A stretch of DNA of 64,000 nucleotides from Cytophagales bacterium WSM2-2. GTDB lineage: Bacteria; Bacteroidota; Bacteroidia; Cytophagales; Cyclobacteriaceae. The DNA is taken from NCBI GenBank assembly GCA_015472025.1, contig BNHL01000001.1, positions 2,964,001 through 3,028,000 of the forward strand, in the 5' to 3' direction. The notes beneath the pieces were generated by a model. The model saw nothing but the letters and a program-made list of their open reading frames with translations. It did no database searches and was not told where the DNA came from. Made by a program: the position numbers and the translations under genes. Of the stretch, positions 27,883 through 37,211 are shown one piece after another. Every line of letters starts with the position of its first letter. The first letter of the stretch is position 1.

Positions 27883-28851
27883 ATGAAGACATCGAGAAGA
27901 AAGTTTATTCAAACCTCTACTGTGCTTGCATCGCTGGCCTCGGTACAAAAACTATTTGCACGGGAATCAGCGGTCACCAAACCTATCGTTATCTCTACGT
28001 GGAATTTTGGTGTGGGCGCGAATGTGGAGGCGTGGAAAATTTTATCGGCAAACGGACGTGCACTTGATGCAGTTGAAGCTGGGGTGCAGGTGCCGGAAGG
28101 AGATCCCAAGGAAACTACGGTTGGACTTGGAGGGGCGCCAGACCGTGATGGACGAGTCACATTAGATGCCTGCATTATGGATGAATTTTCCAATTGTGGA
28201 GCCGTTGCATGCCTGGAGCATATCGTCCACCCGATTTCTGTAGCACGAAAAGTGATGGAAAAAACTCCGCACGTGCTCCTGGTCGGGGATGGAGCTTTGC
28301 AATTCGCGTTAGCCAATGGTTTTAAAAAAGAAAACCTGCTGACTCCGGAATCAGAGAAGGCATGGAAAGAATGGTTGAAGAAGAAGGAATATAAACCCGT
28401 GGCAAACATTGAGAATCACGATACGATCGGAATGATTGCTATGGATTCTAGCCAGAATTTTTCAGGGGCTTGCACAACCAGCGGAATGGCGTATAAGATT
28501 CATGGTCGTGTCGGTGATTCACCAATCATCGGTGCAGGACTTTTTGTTGACAATGAAATCGGTGCGGCAACATCTACAGGTGTAGGCGAAGAAGTGATCC
28601 GGATTTGCGGATCGCATTTGGTGGTGGAGTTAATGCGACAAGGGAATTCACCTCAACAAGCTTGTGAACTGGCCGTGAAACGTATCGTGAAAAATCAACC
28701 CAAGAAATCAAAGGAAATGCAGATCGGTTTTTTGGCCTTGAATAAAAACGGAGAGATGGGTGCTTATGCTTTGCAAAAAGGCTTCACGTATGCGGTTTAT
28801 TCTAAGGATGTTCCGAACAAGCTGTTCGAGGCCAACAGTTACTATCAATGA
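27883..28851 (+). CDS. N4-(beta-N-acetylglucosaminyl)-L-asparaginase (glycosylasparaginase)
   Basis: 322 residues of the Ntn-hydrolase family. The N-terminus MKTSRRKFIQTSTVLASLAS has a twin-arginine motif (SRRKFIQ), so Tat export to the periplasm is likely. Autocleavage should occur between D180 and T181 in NHDTIGM, which makes T181 the nucleophile of the beta subunit. GGAPDRDGRVTLDACIMD is the other conserved block. The enzyme cleaves the GlcNAc-asparagine bond of N-glycopeptides. The stop overlaps cutC (ATGA). Confidence 0.9.
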   Translation: MKTSRRKFIQTSTVLASLASVQKLFARESAVTKPIVISTWNFGVGANVEAWKILSANGRALDAVEAGVQVPEGDPKETTVGLGGAPDRDGRVTLDACIMDEFSNCGAVACLEHIVHPISVARKVMEKTPHVLLVGDGALQFALANGFKKENLLTPESEKAWKEWLKKKEYKPVANIENHDTIGMIAMDSSQNFSGACTTSGMAYKIHGRVGDSPIIGAGLFVDNEIGAATSTGVGEEVIRICGSHLVVELMRQGNSPQQACELAVKRIVKNQPKKSKEMQIGFLALNKNGEMGAYALQKGFTYAVYSKDVPNKLFEANSYYQ

Positions 28852-29591
28852 CATTAGAAATTGTCGTTTATAATATTGAGTCGGCACTTAAAGCACAGGA
28901 AGGAAGAGCTGACAGAATTGAGCTCTGTGACAATCCCGGCGAGGGAGGCACAACACCATCTTGGGGTGTGATAGAAAATGTCAGGCAAAATTTGAATATC
29001 GATGTTTTTGTGATGATCCGTCCTCGTGGCGGTGACTTTCATTATTCCAGCGATGAGTATCACGTGATGAAACGCGATATTGATCAGTGTCAAAAAATAA
29101 GTGTCGATGGTGTTGTATTTGGTATTCTGAATCCAGATGGCACGATCGACAAAAAAAGATGTAAAGATCTAGTCGATCGGGCACGGCCTTTGAAAATTAC
29201 TTGTCACCGCGCTTTCGATATGACCCGCGATCCGTTTGAAGCCCTTGAGGATTGTATCGAAGCAGGCTTCGACCGGATTCTTACTTCAGGACAAAAACTG
29301 AAAGCCATTCATGGAGTTGATCTCATTGCTGAGTTGATTAAGAAAGCCAATGGCAGAATCGCGATTATGCCGGGTTCAGGAGTAAATGAGGATACTGTGG
29401 AAGAGATCGTCCGGAAAACCGGAACCAACGAAATCCATTTTTCAGCTACGGCATTTCGCGAAAGCGCTATGCAATTTCGTAACCCGGATATTTCACGAAT
29501 GGGGGATGAGTCAGGTTCGGAGTTTAAATTGAGAACAGTTGATCCAGAACGCATCCTGAAAATGAGGGTGCTTGCCGAGAAAATCAGATAG
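28848..29591 (+). CDS. cutC: CutC-family protein
   Basis: 247 residues, a TIM-barrel protein. Marks are RIELCDNPGEGGTTPSWG, VMIRPRGGDFHYS, DGVVFGILNPDGTID, TCHRAFDMTRDP, RILTSGQ and IMPGSGVNEDT. These are the conserved strands of the family called copper homeostasis protein CutC; its role in copper handling is disputed. It is translationally coupled to the glycosylasparaginase gene, a common pairing of unrelated activities in this phylum. Confidence 0.92.
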   Translation: MTLEIVVYNIESALKAQEGRADRIELCDNPGEGGTTPSWGVIENVRQNLNIDVFVMIRPRGGDFHYSSDEYHVMKRDIDQCQKISVDGVVFGILNPDGTIDKKRCKDLVDRARPLKITCHRAFDMTRDPFEALEDCIEAGFDRILTSGQKLKAIHGVDLIAELIKKANGRIAIMPGSGVNEDTVEEIVRKTGTNEIHFSATAFRESAMQFRNPDISRMGDESGSEFKLRTVDPERILKMRVLAEKIR

Positions 29592-29611
29592 CTATGCGAT
29601 TGCATTTGTAG

Positions 29612-29722
29612 TATGGGTTGCGCGCAGAGCTTCCACAAGAGCAGATGACTGAAGAAGAAATCACTTTGGTTCCGATGGGTGCAGCACGTCTAAGGATATC
29701 AGCATTGCCAGGAGTAAAATAA
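29612..29722 (+). pseudogene. 3' remnant of a glycoside-hydrolase-like gene
   Basis: Thirty-six codons open from just after a stop at 29609 to the TAA at 29720-29722. They read like the extreme C-terminus of a GH127/DUF1680-type beta-L-arabinofuranosidase (EEEITLVPMGAARLRISALP). In such enzymes this is the last beta-strand of the C-terminal domain. No start and no further matching sequence lie upstream, where cutC ends 18 bases earlier. It appears to be the leftover tail of a deleted gene next to a tRNA. The family recognition is from memory of the motif. Confidence 0.5.
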
Positions 29723-29743
29723 AAAAGCCTGAGATTTTCAGGC
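29721..29743 (-). terminator. Rho-independent terminator after tRNA-Ala
   Basis: On the reverse strand GCCTGA, a five-base loop and TCAGGC (29727-29743) are followed directly by TTTTTT (29726-29721). It begins 7 bases past the tRNA 3' end. The loop and U-tract overlap the end of the gene remnant on the other strand. Confidence 0.85.
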
Positions 29744-29750
29744 CTTAAAG

Positions 29751-29824
29751 TGGAGAATATCGGATTCGAACCGATGACCTCTTCCATGCCATGGAAGCGC
29801 TCTAGCCAGCTGAGCTAATCCCCC
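29751..29824 (-). tRNA. tRNA-Ala (GGC)
   Basis: The reverse strand folds as a 74-nt tRNA. The acceptor GGGGGAT pairs with ATTCTCC (two G-U pairs), the D-arm is GCTC/GAGC, and the anticodon arm CTTCC/GGAAG has loop ATGGCAT, giving anticodon GGC. The T-arm is ATCGG/CCGAT with loop TTCGAAT, and the discriminator base is A. The CCA end is not encoded. A terminator follows. Confidence 0.95.
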
Positions 29825-29876
29825 GAAAGGGCAACAAAGATATTTTAATTTATTATTTCGACAAATGGGAAGGATA

Positions 29877-30383
29877 CTACTCTTCCAGAATTCTCCGGGC
29901 TACACGGAATCGCTTAATGTAATAATCAGTGAATAAATTAGCTTCCGTTACTCCCATCGAAGTGGACGCATGGATGAATTTTACATTTTGCTTGCCTTTC
30001 ACTTCTGTTACAAGGCCGACATGAGTGATGACACGCTTCTTTTTGCCGGTTGCAAAGAACAGAAGGTCGCCTGGTTGTAACTCGTCTTTCTTTACTTTCA
30101 GTCCCTTCAGGGCTTGTGCATCGGCTGTTCTGGGAAGGACAACATTGATGGCCTTATATGCATGACCGGTTAGCGCTGAGCAGTCAATACCGGAGCGCGT
30201 GGTGCCACCCCATAAATAGGGAGTCCCCGTATAAGACCGGGCCGTTTTGATGACGTCAGATACTTGCTTTTCCCGGACTTTGGCCTTGCGTGAAACCCCG
30301 CAGCCGGTAAGAAAAACACTGAGCAATAAAGCCCAGCAAAAGAAATTTAAATGATTAATTTTATGCTTTCCGAACTCGAACAT
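29877..30383 (-). CDS. NlpC/P60-family peptidoglycan endopeptidase, lipoprotein
   Basis: 168 residues from the ATG of MFEFGKHKIN; a longer version would overlap the divergent gene. The lipobox LTGC puts the lipidated cysteine at C28. The NlpC/P60 (C40) domain covers about 40-165, with the catalytic C68 (GIDCSAL), H121 (THVGLV) and third residue H138 (IHAST), and the typical LPRTADAQ and LQPGDLLFF segments. It cleaves gamma-D-Glu-DAP type bonds in peptidoglycan. It is divergent from the GlcD-like gene and probably localised to the periplasmic face of a membrane. Confidence 0.9.
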   Translation of the reverse strand: MFEFGKHKINHLNFFCWALLLSVFLTGCGVSRKAKVREKQVSDVIKTARSYTGTPYLWGGTTRSGIDCSALTGHAYKAINVVLPRTADAQALKGLKVKKDELQPGDLLFFATGKKKRVITHVGLVTEVKGKQNVKFIHASTSMGVTEANLFTDYYIKRFRVARRILEE

Positions 30384-30404
30384 TCGGACACAAATGTACA
30401 TTAA

Positions 30405-31847
30405 ATGATGCATACGGAGCACATGGAAGTGGCTGTAAATTCGGGGGTTAATGAAGAAATTATTAAGTCACTTCAGACAATAGTTGGCAATAACTATGTG
30501 ATCGTTGACGAATCAAAACGCACGGAATATGGCCACGATAAAACCGAGGACTACCAGTTTACACCAGATTTAGTGGTGCTACCGGGCTCTACACAGGAGG
30601 TTAGTGAAGTGCTCAAGGTTTGCAATAAGCATTTGTTGCCGGTAACTCCGAGAGGTGCGGGTACAGGTTTGAGCGGAGGAGCATTGCCGGTGAAAAAAGG
30701 AGTGGTTATCTCCATGGAGCGGTTCAATAAGATTTTGAACATTGATGAATTAAACCTCCAGGCGACTGTTGAGCCTGGTGTGATTACAGAAGTCTTTCAA
30801 AATAAAGTAAAAGAGAAAGGACTGTTTTACCCGCCCGATCCGGCCAGCAAGGGTTCATGCTTTTTAGGAGGCAACCTGGCTAACAATTCCGGGGGACCGA
30901 AAGCAGTGAAGTATGGAGTCACCCGGGATTATGTAATTAATATGGAGGTAGTACTTCCCACTGGGGAAATTATTTGGACTGCAGCCAACGTGCTGAAAAA
31001 TTCAACTGGATATAACCTTACCCAATTGATGTGTGGTAGTGAAGGAACTCTTGGCGTTATAACCAAGATTGTTTTTAAGCTGAGAGGAATTCCGCAGAAG
31101 ACCGTGTTGATGATGATCCCGTTCGTCACAAACGAGGAGGCTTGCCGGGCTATAGCGGCTATTTTTACTGCAGGCATCGGGCCATCAGGTATGGAATTTT
31201 TTGAACGGGAAGCGGCAGAAAAGACTTTTGCCTATTGCGATAAAGTACTGAGTAGTCCCGTGACAACTAAACTAAGCGAAGGCATGAATGCCTATCTTCT
31301 TTGTGAACTGGACGGCAATGATGAAGAAGTGCTTATGCGCGATGCTGAGCGTGTGATGGCGGTAGTTGAAAAGTTTCAAAGCGGAGAAGTTCTCTTTGCC
31401 GAGAGTGCAGCACAAAAAGAAGAGCTTTGGAAGATCAGGAAAAATATATCTCCGGCTGTGAATTGGTATACTTTAACAAAGTCGGATGATGTAGTAGTGC
31501 CCCGTGCCAATTTACCTAAACTAATCTCCGGCATAAAAGAAATTGGAAAGCGCTACGGCTTCAATACGGTTTGCTTTGGTCACCTCGGAGATGGCAACCT
31601 TCATGTGAACATCCTGAAAGAAAATATTACTGATGAACGCTGGGAAAAAGAAATTCCGGAAGGCATCGGAGAGATTTTCAAACTGACCGTGAGCCTCGGA
31701 GGTACACTTTCAGGCGAGCACGGTATTGGTATTGCCAAACGCCCGTACATGTCGATCGCGATGAGTGACGTAAACCTGAACCTGATGCGTGGCATTAAAA
31801 AAGTATTTGACCCCAATGGAATTCTCAACCCCGGAAAGATTTTCTAG
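30405..31847 (+). CDS. FAD-linked oxidase, glycolate oxidase subunit GlcD-like
   Basis: 480 residues; an ATG at 30423 is an equally possible start. The FAD-binding PCMH fold occupies about 45-225, with VTPRGAGTGLSGGALPVKKG, YPPDPASKGSCFLGGNLANNSGG and MCGSEGTLGVITKI. The C-terminal oxidase domain has FGHLGDGNLHVNIL and GGTLSGEHGIGIAKR, with the metal- and substrate-binding histidines. The family oxidises D-2-hydroxy acids such as glycolate or D-lactate. The partner subunits GlcE and GlcF are not adjacent, so it is probably a stand-alone D-lactate or glycolate dehydrogenase-like enzyme. Confidence 0.88.
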   Translation: MMHTEHMEVAVNSGVNEEIIKSLQTIVGNNYVIVDESKRTEYGHDKTEDYQFTPDLVVLPGSTQEVSEVLKVCNKHLLPVTPRGAGTGLSGGALPVKKGVVISMERFNKILNIDELNLQATVEPGVITEVFQNKVKEKGLFYPPDPASKGSCFLGGNLANNSGGPKAVKYGVTRDYVINMEVVLPTGEIIWTAANVLKNSTGYNLTQLMCGSEGTLGVITKIVFKLRGIPQKTVLMMIPFVTNEEACRAIAAIFTAGIGPSGMEFFEREAAEKTFAYCDKVLSSPVTTKLSEGMNAYLLCELDGNDEEVLMRDAERVMAVVEKFQSGEVLFAESAAQKEELWKIRKNISPAVNWYTLTKSDDVVVPRANLPKLISGIKEIGKRYGFNTVCFGHLGDGNLHVNILKENITDERWEKEIPEGIGEIFKLTVSLGGTLSGEHGIGIAKRPYMSIAMSDVNLNLMRGIKKVFDPNGILNPGKIF

Positions 31848-31866
31848 TTCTTTAACCAAAACCCCT

Positions 31867-32550
31867 ATGAAAAAACTACTTCTTATTGTCTTGGTTGTAT
31901 TTGTTTATTCATCGAACTCTATCGCTCAAAAAAAAGGCAAGGGATGGAAATCGCTTTTTGATGGAAAGTCGATGACCGGTTGGAAAATGTATAAGGACAG
32001 GGCAAACAATTCATGGGAAGTGAAAGACGGAGCGCTTCATTGCAAAGCACCGGTGAAAGGTGAAAGCGATCAACGGGCTGACTTGATGACAGTTGAAGAA
32101 TTTGAAAATTTTGAATTGACTTTCGACTGGAAGATCTCTCCACAAGGTAATAGCGGAGTCATTTACCGGGTATCGGAAGAATTCCAACAGCCGTATTTGT
32201 CTGGCCCTGAATACCAGGTGATCGATGATAATGGTTATGCAGAGAAACCAACCGAAAAACAAAGGACCGCAGGAAACTATGATATGCACGCACCCTCAGT
32301 GGATGCAACAAAACCCGTGGGTGAATGGAATTCCTCCAAAATTGTAGTGAATGGAAACCATGTAGAGCACTGGCTTAATGGTAAGAAGGTCGTGGAGTAT
32401 GAATTCGATTCGGAGGACTGGAAAAATCGCAAAGAAAACAGCAAATGGAAAAAAGCCACGGGTTATGGTATGACAAAGAAAGGTCACATTGACCTTCAGG
32501 ATCATGACCACGAGGTATGGTATAAAAACATAATGATAAAAGCACTTTGA
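31867..32550 (+). CDS. DUF1080 (3-keto-disaccharide hydrolase-like) exported protein
   Basis: 227 residues from the ATG of MKKLLLIVLVVFVYSSNSIAQ, a signal peptide; an upstream open stretch only re-reads the end of the previous gene. The mature part is a concanavalin-like jelly roll with the DUF1080 marks GWKSLFDGKSMTGWKMY, WKISPQGNSGVIYRV, GPEYQVIDDNG, EWNSSKIVVNGNHVEHWLNG and HIDLQDHDHEVWYKNI. Members of this family act on 3-keto sugars or bind glycans in the periplasm. It is followed directly by a membrane protein gene. Confidence 0.88.
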   Translation: MKKLLLIVLVVFVYSSNSIAQKKGKGWKSLFDGKSMTGWKMYKDRANNSWEVKDGALHCKAPVKGESDQRADLMTVEEFENFELTFDWKISPQGNSGVIYRVSEEFQQPYLSGPEYQVIDDNGYAEKPTEKQRTAGNYDMHAPSVDATKPVGEWNSSKIVVNGNHVEHWLNGKKVVEYEFDSEDWKNRKENSKWKKATGYGMTKKGHIDLQDHDHEVWYKNIMIKAL

Positions 32551-33131
32551 TCTTAGATTCAAAAATTGGCGCGGGTAAAATAGTATTGATTGGGGTTTCA
32601 CTGGAGGCCCTCATCGTTTTGTTTTGTGTGTTGACCCAAGGGGTTACACTGGAGGCCCTTCAGACGATTACCCGGTTTTCCGGACGACTTTCATTACTTG
32701 CATTTAGCCTGATCTTATTGTTATATGATAAACCAGGAGCGGTAAGGTTGGACAGAGCATTTTTGCTTTTTGCCATTCTTCACGGCATCCACCTGATCGA
32801 ATTGCTTTCGTACGTTGCCCTCTCGGGAGTTGAGCTTATTCCCACCCGTGTTGCTGGTGGCTTTGTTGCTTACGCGATGATTTTTGCCATGCCTGTGATT
32901 AACGCACGAAAGGAGGAAGGTAGGATTTCCGTGAGTACTTATAATCGAATAGAAGACGTCTTTTTTCTGTACGTCTGGCTGATTTTCTTCCTGACTTACC
33001 TCCCACGTGTGATGGGTAAGCTGCCTAATGTTGGTGGGACACATACTGAACATGTTGTTTTATTTTCATGGGTTGTTCTTTTAGGACTAATTAAAACCAT
33101 AGAAAAACTGGGGCCTAAATTTTCATCGTAA
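32547..33131 (+). CDS. Polytopic membrane protein of unknown function
   Basis: 194 residues from a TTG whose codon overlaps the previous stop. About five or six hydrophobic helices are visible (about 11-29, 46-60, 72-92, 104-116, 137-152, 168-182). Histidines fall within the predicted membrane helices (AILHGIHLIELL), which could bind haem as in ferric-reductase-like four-helix proteins, but that is only an idea. No family is recognised. The overlap suggests it is co-translated with the DUF1080 gene. Confidence 0.65.
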   Translation: MILDSKIGAGKIVLIGVSLEALIVLFCVLTQGVTLEALQTITRFSGRLSLLAFSLILLLYDKPGAVRLDRAFLLFAILHGIHLIELLSYVALSGVELIPTRVAGGFVAYAMIFAMPVINARKEEGRISVSTYNRIEDVFFLYVWLIFFLTYLPRVMGKLPNVGGTHTEHVVLFSWVVLLGLIKTIEKLGPKFSS

Positions 33132-33134
33132 GCC

Positions 33135-35051
33135 ATGTGTGGGATTACGGGAATTTTTGCATTCAACCTTGTCGGCAAATTCAACCTGGTCAATATCGCG
33201 GCAGCCACGAAGGCGTTGAGCAAACGCGGCCCCGACAACCAGGACATCTACCACGATGAATTTGTCGGGCTCGGACACCGCAGGCTTTCCATTATCGATA
33301 CCAGTGTCGTTGCGCATCAGCCCATGTGGGATGAATCGAAACGGTATTGCATCATTTTCAATGGTGAGATTTTTAATTTCCAGGAACTAAAGAGAGAACT
33401 CGAAAATAGAGGAGTAACTTCTTTTTTTTCCCATTCAGACACAGAAGTTCTGCTGAAGCTTTTTATTCTCGACAAGGAAAAGTGTCTTAACAAACTCAAT
33501 GGTTTTTTTGCCTTCTGTATTTATGATATCCAGGAGAAGTCTTTTTTTATCGCCCGCGATCGCTACGGAGTGAAGCCATTGCTTTACCAACTCGATGAAG
33601 ATAAATTCCTGTTCGCCTCCGAAATGAAATCTATTCTTGCTTATGGCATCGAGAAAGAACTGGATTACACTTCATTGCACACCTATCTGCAACTGAATTA
33701 TATTCCTGGTCCCCGAACAATATTCAAGAATGTGAAAAAACTTCTACCGGGTCATTATGCAGAAGTGAAAAGCAGGAACCTGGAAGTCAAAAGCTACTAT
33801 TCCATACCATACCCTTCGAACAAAGAACAAAGAACAACCAATAACTATGACCAGGCTAAAGAAAAATTCAAAGAACTTCTCGAAGCTTCGGTCCAGCGCA
33901 GACTGATTTCAGATGTTCCGCTCGGTGCATTTTTAAGCGGGGGAATTGATTCGTCAGTAATAACAGGATTGGCTTCCCGACATAAACCAGACCTGCACAC
34001 TTTTTCTATCGGATTTAAAGATGAAAAATTCTTTGATGAGACGGAGTACGCGAGATTGGTGGCCGGTCATTTTAAAACAGAGCACACTGTTTTTTCACTA
34101 ACTAACAAAGATCTTTTCGAGCATGTAAATTCCATTCTGGATTACATAGACGAACCTTTTGCCGATTCCTCCGCGATTAACGTCTATATATTGAGCAAGG
34201 AAACTCGCAAACATGCCACGGTAGCTCTTTCGGGTGACGGTGCAGATGAACTTCTCGCAGGATACAACAAGCACAGCGCATTTTATAAAGCTATTCATGC
34301 AGGTGGTCGTGAATCACTGGTAAGTTCGATGCTGCCGCTGTGGAAGATGTTGCCTAAGTCAAGAAGCGGATTCATCAGCAACAAGACCCGGCAGCTCCAC
34401 CGTTTTGCGGAAGGGATGAAATTATCTTCGAAAGACAGGTACTGGCGATGGGCAGGTTATGCAACGGAGTCAAATGTGTTGAAACTGTTTTCGGAACAAT
34501 CGATGGCTAATTTTGATCGCCAGGAATATGATTTATTCAAACAGGAGTTATTAAAAACCATTCCGGAAAAGGAAAGCATCAATGATATTCTTCTAACTGA
34601 CTTCAATTTAGTTTTGGCCAACGACATGCTCACAAAAGTAGACTTGATGAGCATGGCCAACGGTCTTGAGGTTCGCTCGCCCTTCCTGGATTACGAATTG
34701 GTGAATTTTGCATTTTCAATTCCCGATGATTTCAAAATTAACCCTGAGATAAGGAAAAGAATTGTTCAGGATTCATTCAGAGAAATGTTGCCGGCCCAAC
34801 TCTACAATCGTCCGAAGAAAGGCTTTGAAGTGCCGTTGTTGAAATGGCTGAGGAAGGACATGAAATCTTTGATCAAAGATGATTTGCTTTCAGAGAAATT
34901 TATTCGTGAGCAAAATATTTTCGACTACAAAGCCATTAACAAACTCAAGCGAATACTCTTCTCGTTAAATCCGGGAGATGTTCATGCGCGAATATGGGCG
35001 CTCGTGGTGTTTCAATGGTGGTGGAAGAAATATGTTAAATTGAATAGTTAG
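33135..35051 (+). CDS. asnB: Asparagine synthetase (glutamine-hydrolysing)
   Basis: 638 residues. The N-terminal class II amidotransferase domain has the nucleophile C2 (MCGITGIFAF), RGPDNQD, GHRRLSIID, FNGEIFNF and DTEVLL. The synthetase domain has the pyrophosphate loop FLSGGIDSSVITG (about residues 264-276), LSGDGADELLAGY and VRSPFLDYEL. The enzyme makes asparagine from aspartate, glutamine and ATP. The linker between the domains (about 226-241) is read from an A/C-rich repeat, NKEQRTTNN, resembling intergenic repeats elsewhere in this window. Its ATG follows three bases after the previous stop. Confidence 0.93.
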   Translation: MCGITGIFAFNLVGKFNLVNIAAATKALSKRGPDNQDIYHDEFVGLGHRRLSIIDTSVVAHQPMWDESKRYCIIFNGEIFNFQELKRELENRGVTSFFSHSDTEVLLKLFILDKEKCLNKLNGFFAFCIYDIQEKSFFIARDRYGVKPLLYQLDEDKFLFASEMKSILAYGIEKELDYTSLHTYLQLNYIPGPRTIFKNVKKLLPGHYAEVKSRNLEVKSYYSIPYPSNKEQRTTNNYDQAKEKFKELLEASVQRRLISDVPLGAFLSGGIDSSVITGLASRHKPDLHTFSIGFKDEKFFDETEYARLVAGHFKTEHTVFSLTNKDLFEHVNSILDYIDEPFADSSAINVYILSKETRKHATVALSGDGADELLAGYNKHSAFYKAIHAGGRESLVSSMLPLWKMLPKSRSGFISNKTRQLHRFAEGMKLSSKDRYWRWAGYATESNVLKLFSEQSMANFDRQEYDLFKQELLKTIPEKESINDILLTDFNLVLANDMLTKVDLMSMANGLEVRSPFLDYELVNFAFSIPDDFKINPEIRKRIVQDSFREMLPAQLYNRPKKGFEVPLLKWLRKDMKSLIKDDLLSEKFIREQNIFDYKAINKLKRILFSLNPGDVHARIWALVVFQWWWKKYVKLNS

Positions 35052-35085
35052 TTGGTTTCATGCTCAATGCCGGATTAACAAATCT

Positions 35086-35298
35086 CTATCTTAACGAGTC
35101 CAGGTAAAGTTGCTCCACTTTCTTTCTTGCCCAAGGTGTTTTTCTTAAAAAGGCAAGACTTGATTTAATACTCGGATCATGAATAAAGCAATTGATTTTA
35201 ATAATATTCCCCAAGTCGTCCCATCCATAGAGTTCCACCAGATGATTTAAAATCATCTCCAGTGTTTTTCCATGCAAGGGGTTGTTTAATTGTTCCAT
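35086..35298 (-). CDS. VF530-like (DUF2132) small DNA-binding protein
   Basis: 70 residues from the ATG of [17 protein letters not shown]. The sequence follows the VF530/DUF2132 pattern: [27 protein letters not shown], and [21 protein letters not shown]. The family is a small helical protein with a proposed DNA-binding role through the final basic helix. An earlier start would overlap the LytTR regulator gene by a few bases. It is probably the last gene of the LytS/LytTR transcription unit. Confidence 0.85.
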   Translation of the reverse strand: MEQLNNPLHGKTLEMILNHLVELYGWDDLGNIIKINCFIHDPSIKSSLAFLRKTPWARKKVEQLYLDSLR

Positions 35299-35311
35299 GA
35301 TGCCTGCTTTT

Positions 35312-36055
35312 TTACAATCCAATCCATTTCCTGAATTCAGGAGCCGTTTCTTTACTCACATGCACTTCTTCTTTCATTTCCGGTTTTAAGAAAACCTGGA
35401 TCTTCCCGTTATCGGGTTTGAAGCGGTCAATAGCTTTTTGACAAGCGAGAAATTTCCTGTTGATTCGGAAGAAGAGTTTTGGATCTAATTCTGTTTCAAG
35501 TTCTCCGAGGTTTTTGTCCACGATCATTTGCCTTCCGGCAAAGTCCCGGACAAAGACGATTTTATGCTCGCTAAAGAAATAGGCGATCTCTTCCCGATTC
35601 AGAGCCACGAACTCTGTTCCTTTCCGCGCAACAATTCTCCCTGAAGTGAGTGAAGTTTGCTGCTGAATGATCTTTTGAAGATTTCCCAGGAAGAAATGCT
35701 GTTCCAGTTTCTGTACTTTTTCAAGTGATCTCTTAAGTTTCTCTTCTGTAATAGGTTTCAGTAAGTAGTCTATCGAATTAAATTCAAAACTCTCCATCAT
35801 ATACTTGTCGAAAGCTGTGGTAAAAATTACCGGAAACCTCACCGGATGCTTTCGAAAGATCTCAAAAGAGTGATCATCTGAAAGTTGAATGTCGACAAAG
35901 GCGAGGTGAGGCTCTTTGTTCTGACGCAGCCATTCGATGGTTTCTTTCACACTCCCTAGTTGTGCAGCTATACGAATGGATGGATCAAGCATTTGCAGCA
36001 TCGCAATGAGTTTGGCGCGTGCTGGCAATTCGTCTTCAATGATCAGAACATCCAT
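35312..36055 (-). CDS. LytTR-family response regulator
   Basis: 247 residues. The receiver domain (1-115) has IIEDELPAR, phospho-acceptor D55 (AFVDIQLSD), a TTAFDKY switch region and K-containing YLLKPI. The LytTR DNA-binding domain (about 145-245) has [36 protein letters not shown] and a C-terminal [13 protein letters not shown]. It is encoded three bases downstream of its kinase and is the output half of the pair. Confidence 0.93.
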   Translation of the reverse strand: MDVLIIEDELPARAKLIAMLQMLDPSIRIAAQLGSVKETIEWLRQNKEPHLAFVDIQLSDDHSFEIFRKHPVRFPVIFTTAFDKYMMESFEFNSIDYLLKPITEEKLKRSLEKVQKLEQHFFLGNLQKIIQQQTSLTSGRIVARKGTEFVALNREEIAYFFSEHKIVFVRDFAGRQMIVDKNLGELETELDPKLFFRINRKFLACQKAIDRFKPDNGKIQVFLKPEMKEEVHVSKETAPEFRKWIGL

Positions 36056-36058
36056 GTG

Positions 36059-37123
36059 TCAACTGTTAATAGGTGTTAGTGGAAACTGAACTGTAAACTT
36101 ATCTCCCTTGGCTTCGGCCACAATACCTTTGCCTGTCACCAACCGGAAGCGTTCATCCAGGTTTTTCAAACCGATCTTTGAAGAATGAGCCCTGTTTTTT
36201 CGTTCGCGAATGGAATTGCTGATAACGAGTTGTCCTTCAACAACGTCTACATCAATTTGCATCGGGTTTTTTTCACTGATCTCATTGTGCTTGACGGCAT
36301 TTTCAAAAGCGACAAAAACAGAAGTAGGAGGGATAAGAAAATCTTTCCCTGCTGAGCCGTTGAACCTTTTTTTAATGATTAACGAATTCCCGAATCGTAA
36401 GTGCAACAAGTCCGTGTACTTGTGTGTGAACTCCAGCTCGTCATCCAGTAACACCAATGTTTGATCTTTTTGGCTGAGGATGTAACGGTAAACTTCCGCG
36501 AGATCCTCCGTAAACTTAAAAGCAATGGCTGGGTCTGTCTTAATAAGGTGTGTCAGTGTGTTCAATGAGTTGAACATAAAGTGAGGATCGATCTGGTTCT
36601 TTAATGCCGCCAGCTCGGCTTCAGCTTTCGCCCGTTGTAGTTCGGAATTCTTCACCTGCTCGTTTTGCTGCTCTTTTACCATGAAGACCGTTTCGTAGAC
36701 GTGGGTCACAAACAGTACGCAGATTACATTCACGAGTGCCACGACAATAATTACATCCCACTTGATTCCGCTAAAACCAGCGAGGTTGTACCACATGCAT
36801 AGCCATGCCACAGTCAGAGGTGTGGTATAAAAGATGTTGTTCATGAATAGCAACACCAGTTTTTCGATAGGCTTGTCGAACCAGGTGAACCGTTTGCGTG
36901 TGCGGAAAAGCAGGTAGCGGTTGCCTTGCCAGATCATGAGTGCCAAACCGATAAAATAAAGATAGCCGAGCCAGTAGAGCCCATCGCGGTAAGTCAACGG
37001 ACCGAAAAGACCTGTAAGATTGGGTATGGCAATGCCAAAGAAGGGTATGCACACCAGTCGCATGGTGGTGTCATTCAACTTCACGTCATTCGCTATATCC
37101 TTATTGCTTTCCGGTTCAGTCAC
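36059..37123 (-). CDS. LytS/YehU-type sensor histidine kinase
   Basis: 354 residues. Four membrane helices cover about 22-140. A coiled segment leads to the HisKA_7TM-like kinase box LAALKNQIDPHFMFNSLNTL, in which H181 is the phosphorylated histidine. The ATPase domain has VFVAFENAVKHN (N-box) and, near the end, the IGLKNLDERFRLV segment containing the glycine box. It lacks a long sensor domain, so the membrane part probably senses the signal. The cognate LytTR regulator gene follows three bases downstream. Divergent from the SRPBCC gene. Confidence 0.92.
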   Translation of the reverse strand: MTEPESNKDIANDVKLNDTTMRLVCIPFFGIAIPNLTGLFGPLTYRDGLYWLGYLYFIGLALMIWQGNRYLLFRTRKRFTWFDKPIEKLVLLFMNNIFYTTPLTVAWLCMWYNLAGFSGIKWDVIIVVALVNVICVLFVTHVYETVFMVKEQQNEQVKNSELQRAKAEAELAALKNQIDPHFMFNSLNTLTHLIKTDPAIAFKFTEDLAEVYRYILSQKDQTLVLLDDELEFTHKYTDLLHLRFGNSLIIKKRFNGSAGKDFLIPPTSVFVAFENAVKHNEISEKNPMQIDVDVVEGQLVISNSIRERKNRAHSSKIGLKNLDERFRLVTGKGIVAEAKGDKFTVQFPLTPINS

Positions 37124-37211
37124 GATTTATTCCGGTTCAGTTACAACTTCAAAATTCGTGTTTTTAAAGTTCGCAATTTCAAGTCACCAATCGACAAAAT
37201 GAACAGCAAAA

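Noticed and set aside
30391-30398. TACATTTG box as promoter of the NlpC/P60 gene
   Set aside because: It fits the -7 consensus but would start transcription almost at the ATG, and no -33 element is seen.
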